Of a DNA stretch of 7,250 nt, positions 6,531-7,250 are shown piece after piece. A program made the translations under genes and the position numbers. The notes under the pieces were generated by a model. It saw only the letters and a list, made by a program, of their open reading frames with translations. It ran no database searches and was not told the DNA's origin. Positions within the stretch are counted from its first letter, which is position 1. Each line of letters opens with the position of its first letter. The stretch covers positions 1-7,250 of the forward strand of contig CAJUEK010000074.1 in NCBI GenBank assembly GCA_910585445.1, in the 5' to 3' direction. This stretch comes from an uncultured Bacteroidales bacterium. GTDB taxonomy: Bacteria; Bacteroidota; Bacteroidia; Bacteroidales; UBA932.

Positions 6531-6573
6531 TTTGCGGCTTTGCCGCAAACCACCGTCCGCCTGCTGTGGGCGG
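6531..6573. repeat. Pair of GC-rich palindromes (REP-like) beyond the tRNA terminator
   Basis: TTTGCGGC-TTT-GCCGCAAA (6531-6549) is a perfect 8-bp stem with a 3-nt loop. It is followed 7 nt later by CCGCC-TGCTGTG-GGCGG (6557-6573). Two GC-rich palindromes in an AT-rich setting, directly downstream of the tRNA-Ser terminator, resemble dispersed REP/BIME-type repeats. Only one copy is in the window, so dispersal cannot be judged. The first may also act as a back-up terminator. Confidence 0.4.
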
Positions 6574-6585
6574 TACACAATTTTT

Positions 6586-6631
6586 AAAAAAGCAAGACAG
6601 GCTCTGAAAGTAAACTTTCTGCCTGTCTTGC
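6586..6631 (-). terminator. Rho-independent terminator of tRNA-Ser
   Basis: On the minus strand GCAAGACAGGC (6631-6621) pairs with GCCTGTCTTGC (6602-6592): 11 perfect bp. A further GAAAG/CTTTC pairing closes the loop region, and the stem is followed at once by six T (6591-6586). It lies 13 nt after the tRNA 3' end, on the right strand for it. Confidence 0.92.
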
Positions 6632-6644
6632 CGTTTCAACTGTG

Positions 6645-6732
6645 CGGAAAGAACGGGATTCGAACCCGTGAGCCGCTTTAGGCGACTACACGCTTTCCAG
6701 GCGTGCCTCTTCAGCCACTCGAGCATCTTTCC
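6645..6732 (-). tRNA. tRNA-Ser (anticodon GGA)
   Basis: This is an 88-nt class II tRNA reading UCC and UCU serine codons. Acceptor strands GGAAAGA and TCTTTCC pair fully and the discriminator base is G. The anticodon arm is CACGC-CTGGAAA-GCGTG, with anticodon GGA complementary to 6696-6698. A long variable arm typical of tRNA-Ser follows. The T arm is ACGGG-TTCGAAT-CCCGT. The bases after the discriminator are CACAG, so CCA is not encoded and must be added enzymatically. The 3' end faces the AT-rich accessory region. Confidence 0.97.
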
Positions 6733-6754
6733 AATGTGCAACACAACATATAGC

Positions 6755-6897
6755 CAAAGCCGAGAGCAAAACGTCAAACTTGTTTGTAAGTTTTGCCGAG
6801 GCGCAAGCATATATATGTCCGACAGGACAAGTATACGCAAAGCCGAGAGCAGAAGCAAAGCTTGCTTTGATTATGCCGAGACGCATCGGTATATATG
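6755..6897. repeat. Two tandem imperfect hairpin repeats upstream of tRNA-Ser
   Basis: Unit 1 (6755-6817) and unit 2 (6838-6897) start with the identical CAAAGCCGAGAGCA and repeat at a period of 83 bp. Each then has a self-complementary core, TGCCGAG-[G/A]-CGCA, and TATATATG. The cores differ but stay paired. Unit 1 has GCAAAAC/GTTTTGC outside CAAAC-TT-GTTTG; unit 2 has CAAAGC-TT-GCTTTG inside GCA/TGC. Compensated differences suggest the fold matters. GCCGAG flanks both sides of each core. I recall similar GCCGAG-hairpin repeats scattered in Bacteroidales genomes, but cannot confirm this here. Confidence 0.65.
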
Positions 6898-6906
6898 CGC
6901 AAAATG

Positions 6907-6914
6907 CAAATATA
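6907..6914 (-). promoter_or_regulatory. Likely -7 element (TATATTTG) for tRNA-Ser
   Basis: On the minus strand TATATTTG fits TAnnTTTG exactly and shares CTATATTTGCAT with the cyd promoter. The nearest upstream TTTG (6941-6938) is 23 nt away, longer than usual, so the -33 part is weak. If it is used, the tandem hairpin repeats are inside a tRNA precursor leader of about 170 nt. Confidence 0.4.
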
Positions 6915-6959
6915 GTCATTTTCAACAAAATTCCGCACAAAACGTAGAAAGAAAACTTA

Positions 6960-7250
6960 TCATCCGAATTCAAAAGCAAATTCAAACGTGAAACGGAATA
7001 CCGGGAGAAGTAGGGCGAGAATTAATGCAGGCATGCCAACCTGTTCCCAAAACCATGTTTCCGAATGCTCGCCGCAATATCCAATTCCCCCATAACACTT
7101 TCTGACTATGAACAAGGTGTTCGGAGCACCACATTTGCATAATGCTTTCTTGTTGTGTCCAAGTTTTCCGTCCTACCAAGGTTGGCCAATCACAACTGTC
7201 TTGTCCTGAAATAGGTTTACCGATAATTGAACAATAAGTTGTTAGGACTT
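6960..7250 (-). pseudogene. 3' part of an unrecognised cysteine-rich gene, apparently frameshifted, running off the window
   Basis: From the right edge (7248) one frame reads LTTYCSIIGKPISGQDSC and DWPTLVGRK. From about 7163 a neighbouring frame reads LGHNKKALCKCGAPNTLFIV, then RKCYGGIGYCGEHSETWFW, a hydrophobic stretch (MPALILALLLPVF), and a TGA at 6960-6962. Dropping one A from the A4 run at 7164-7167 joins the two into one protein. It would carry several Cys/His that could form zinc sites (C-x10-C, C-x-C, C-x6-C-x2-H) and a hydrophobic tail. Neither frame alone gives a complete cysteine set. The alternative, a 65-codon ORF at 6982-7179 from TTG, keeps the first frame but loses the CxC pattern. 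This may be a true decayed gene or a sequence error. The family and function are unknown. Confidence 0.4.

Noticed and set aside
6645..6660. tRNA-Ser 3' end as an integration site with a duplicated att copy
   Set aside because: I found no second copy of the tRNA 3' sequence between here and the cyd operon, and no integrase gene. The island idea rests only on base composition and position.

Overview
The window looks like a chromosomal segment from a gut-type Bacteroidales (Bacteroidota). The reasons are: a cytochrome bd operon of the Bacteroidales kind preceded by a DUF4492 gene; CydB with the VQGAN variant of its first helix; start codons with AT-rich leaders and no clear Shine-Dalgarno; promoters of the Bacteroides form (TTTG, about 19 nt, TAnnTTTG); and a tRNA-Ser without encoded CCA. 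The lysS and cyd genes are around 50% GC. The middle of the window (about 5200-6500) is visibly AT-richer.

Layout. Bases 1-1433 (+) hold the 3' part of lysS (lysyl-tRNA synthetase), followed by a 13-bp hairpin terminator. Convergent to it on the minus strand lies the cytochrome bd oxidase operon: a consensus promoter at about 5042-5071, a roughly 120-nt leader, a DUF4492 single-membrane-span gene (4638-4916), a 426-nt spacer, cydA (2718-4211) and cydB (1545-2690). The spacer carries what looks like a decayed reading frame with two in-frame stops. Just before cydA is an FNR-like dyad (TTAAT-N4-ATTAA). Together these genes make the high-affinity quinol oxidase that lets an anaerobe use or remove traces of oxygen.

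Upstream is an AT-rich accessory stretch on the same strand. It contains a 247-residue predicted PD-(D/E)XK-fold nuclease (5317-6060), a possible 55-codon ORF directly after it, and about 470 nt of mostly non-coding DNA. That DNA includes a near-consensus promoter next to a 29-codon ORF that crosses a C8A8 homopolymer junction. A palindrome pair, a strong terminator and tRNA-Ser(GGA) (6645-6732, minus) follow.

Upstream of the tRNA are two tandem imperfect hairpin repeats (period 83 bp) and a TATATTTG promoter element. At the right edge, the minus strand carries the end of a cysteine-rich (zinc-ribbon-like), apparently frameshifted gene that runs out of the window. No CRISPR array, complete insertion sequence or rRNA was seen. 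The least described items are the nuclease with its leader, the broken frame inside the cyd operon, and the tandem covarying hairpins in the presumed tRNA leader.
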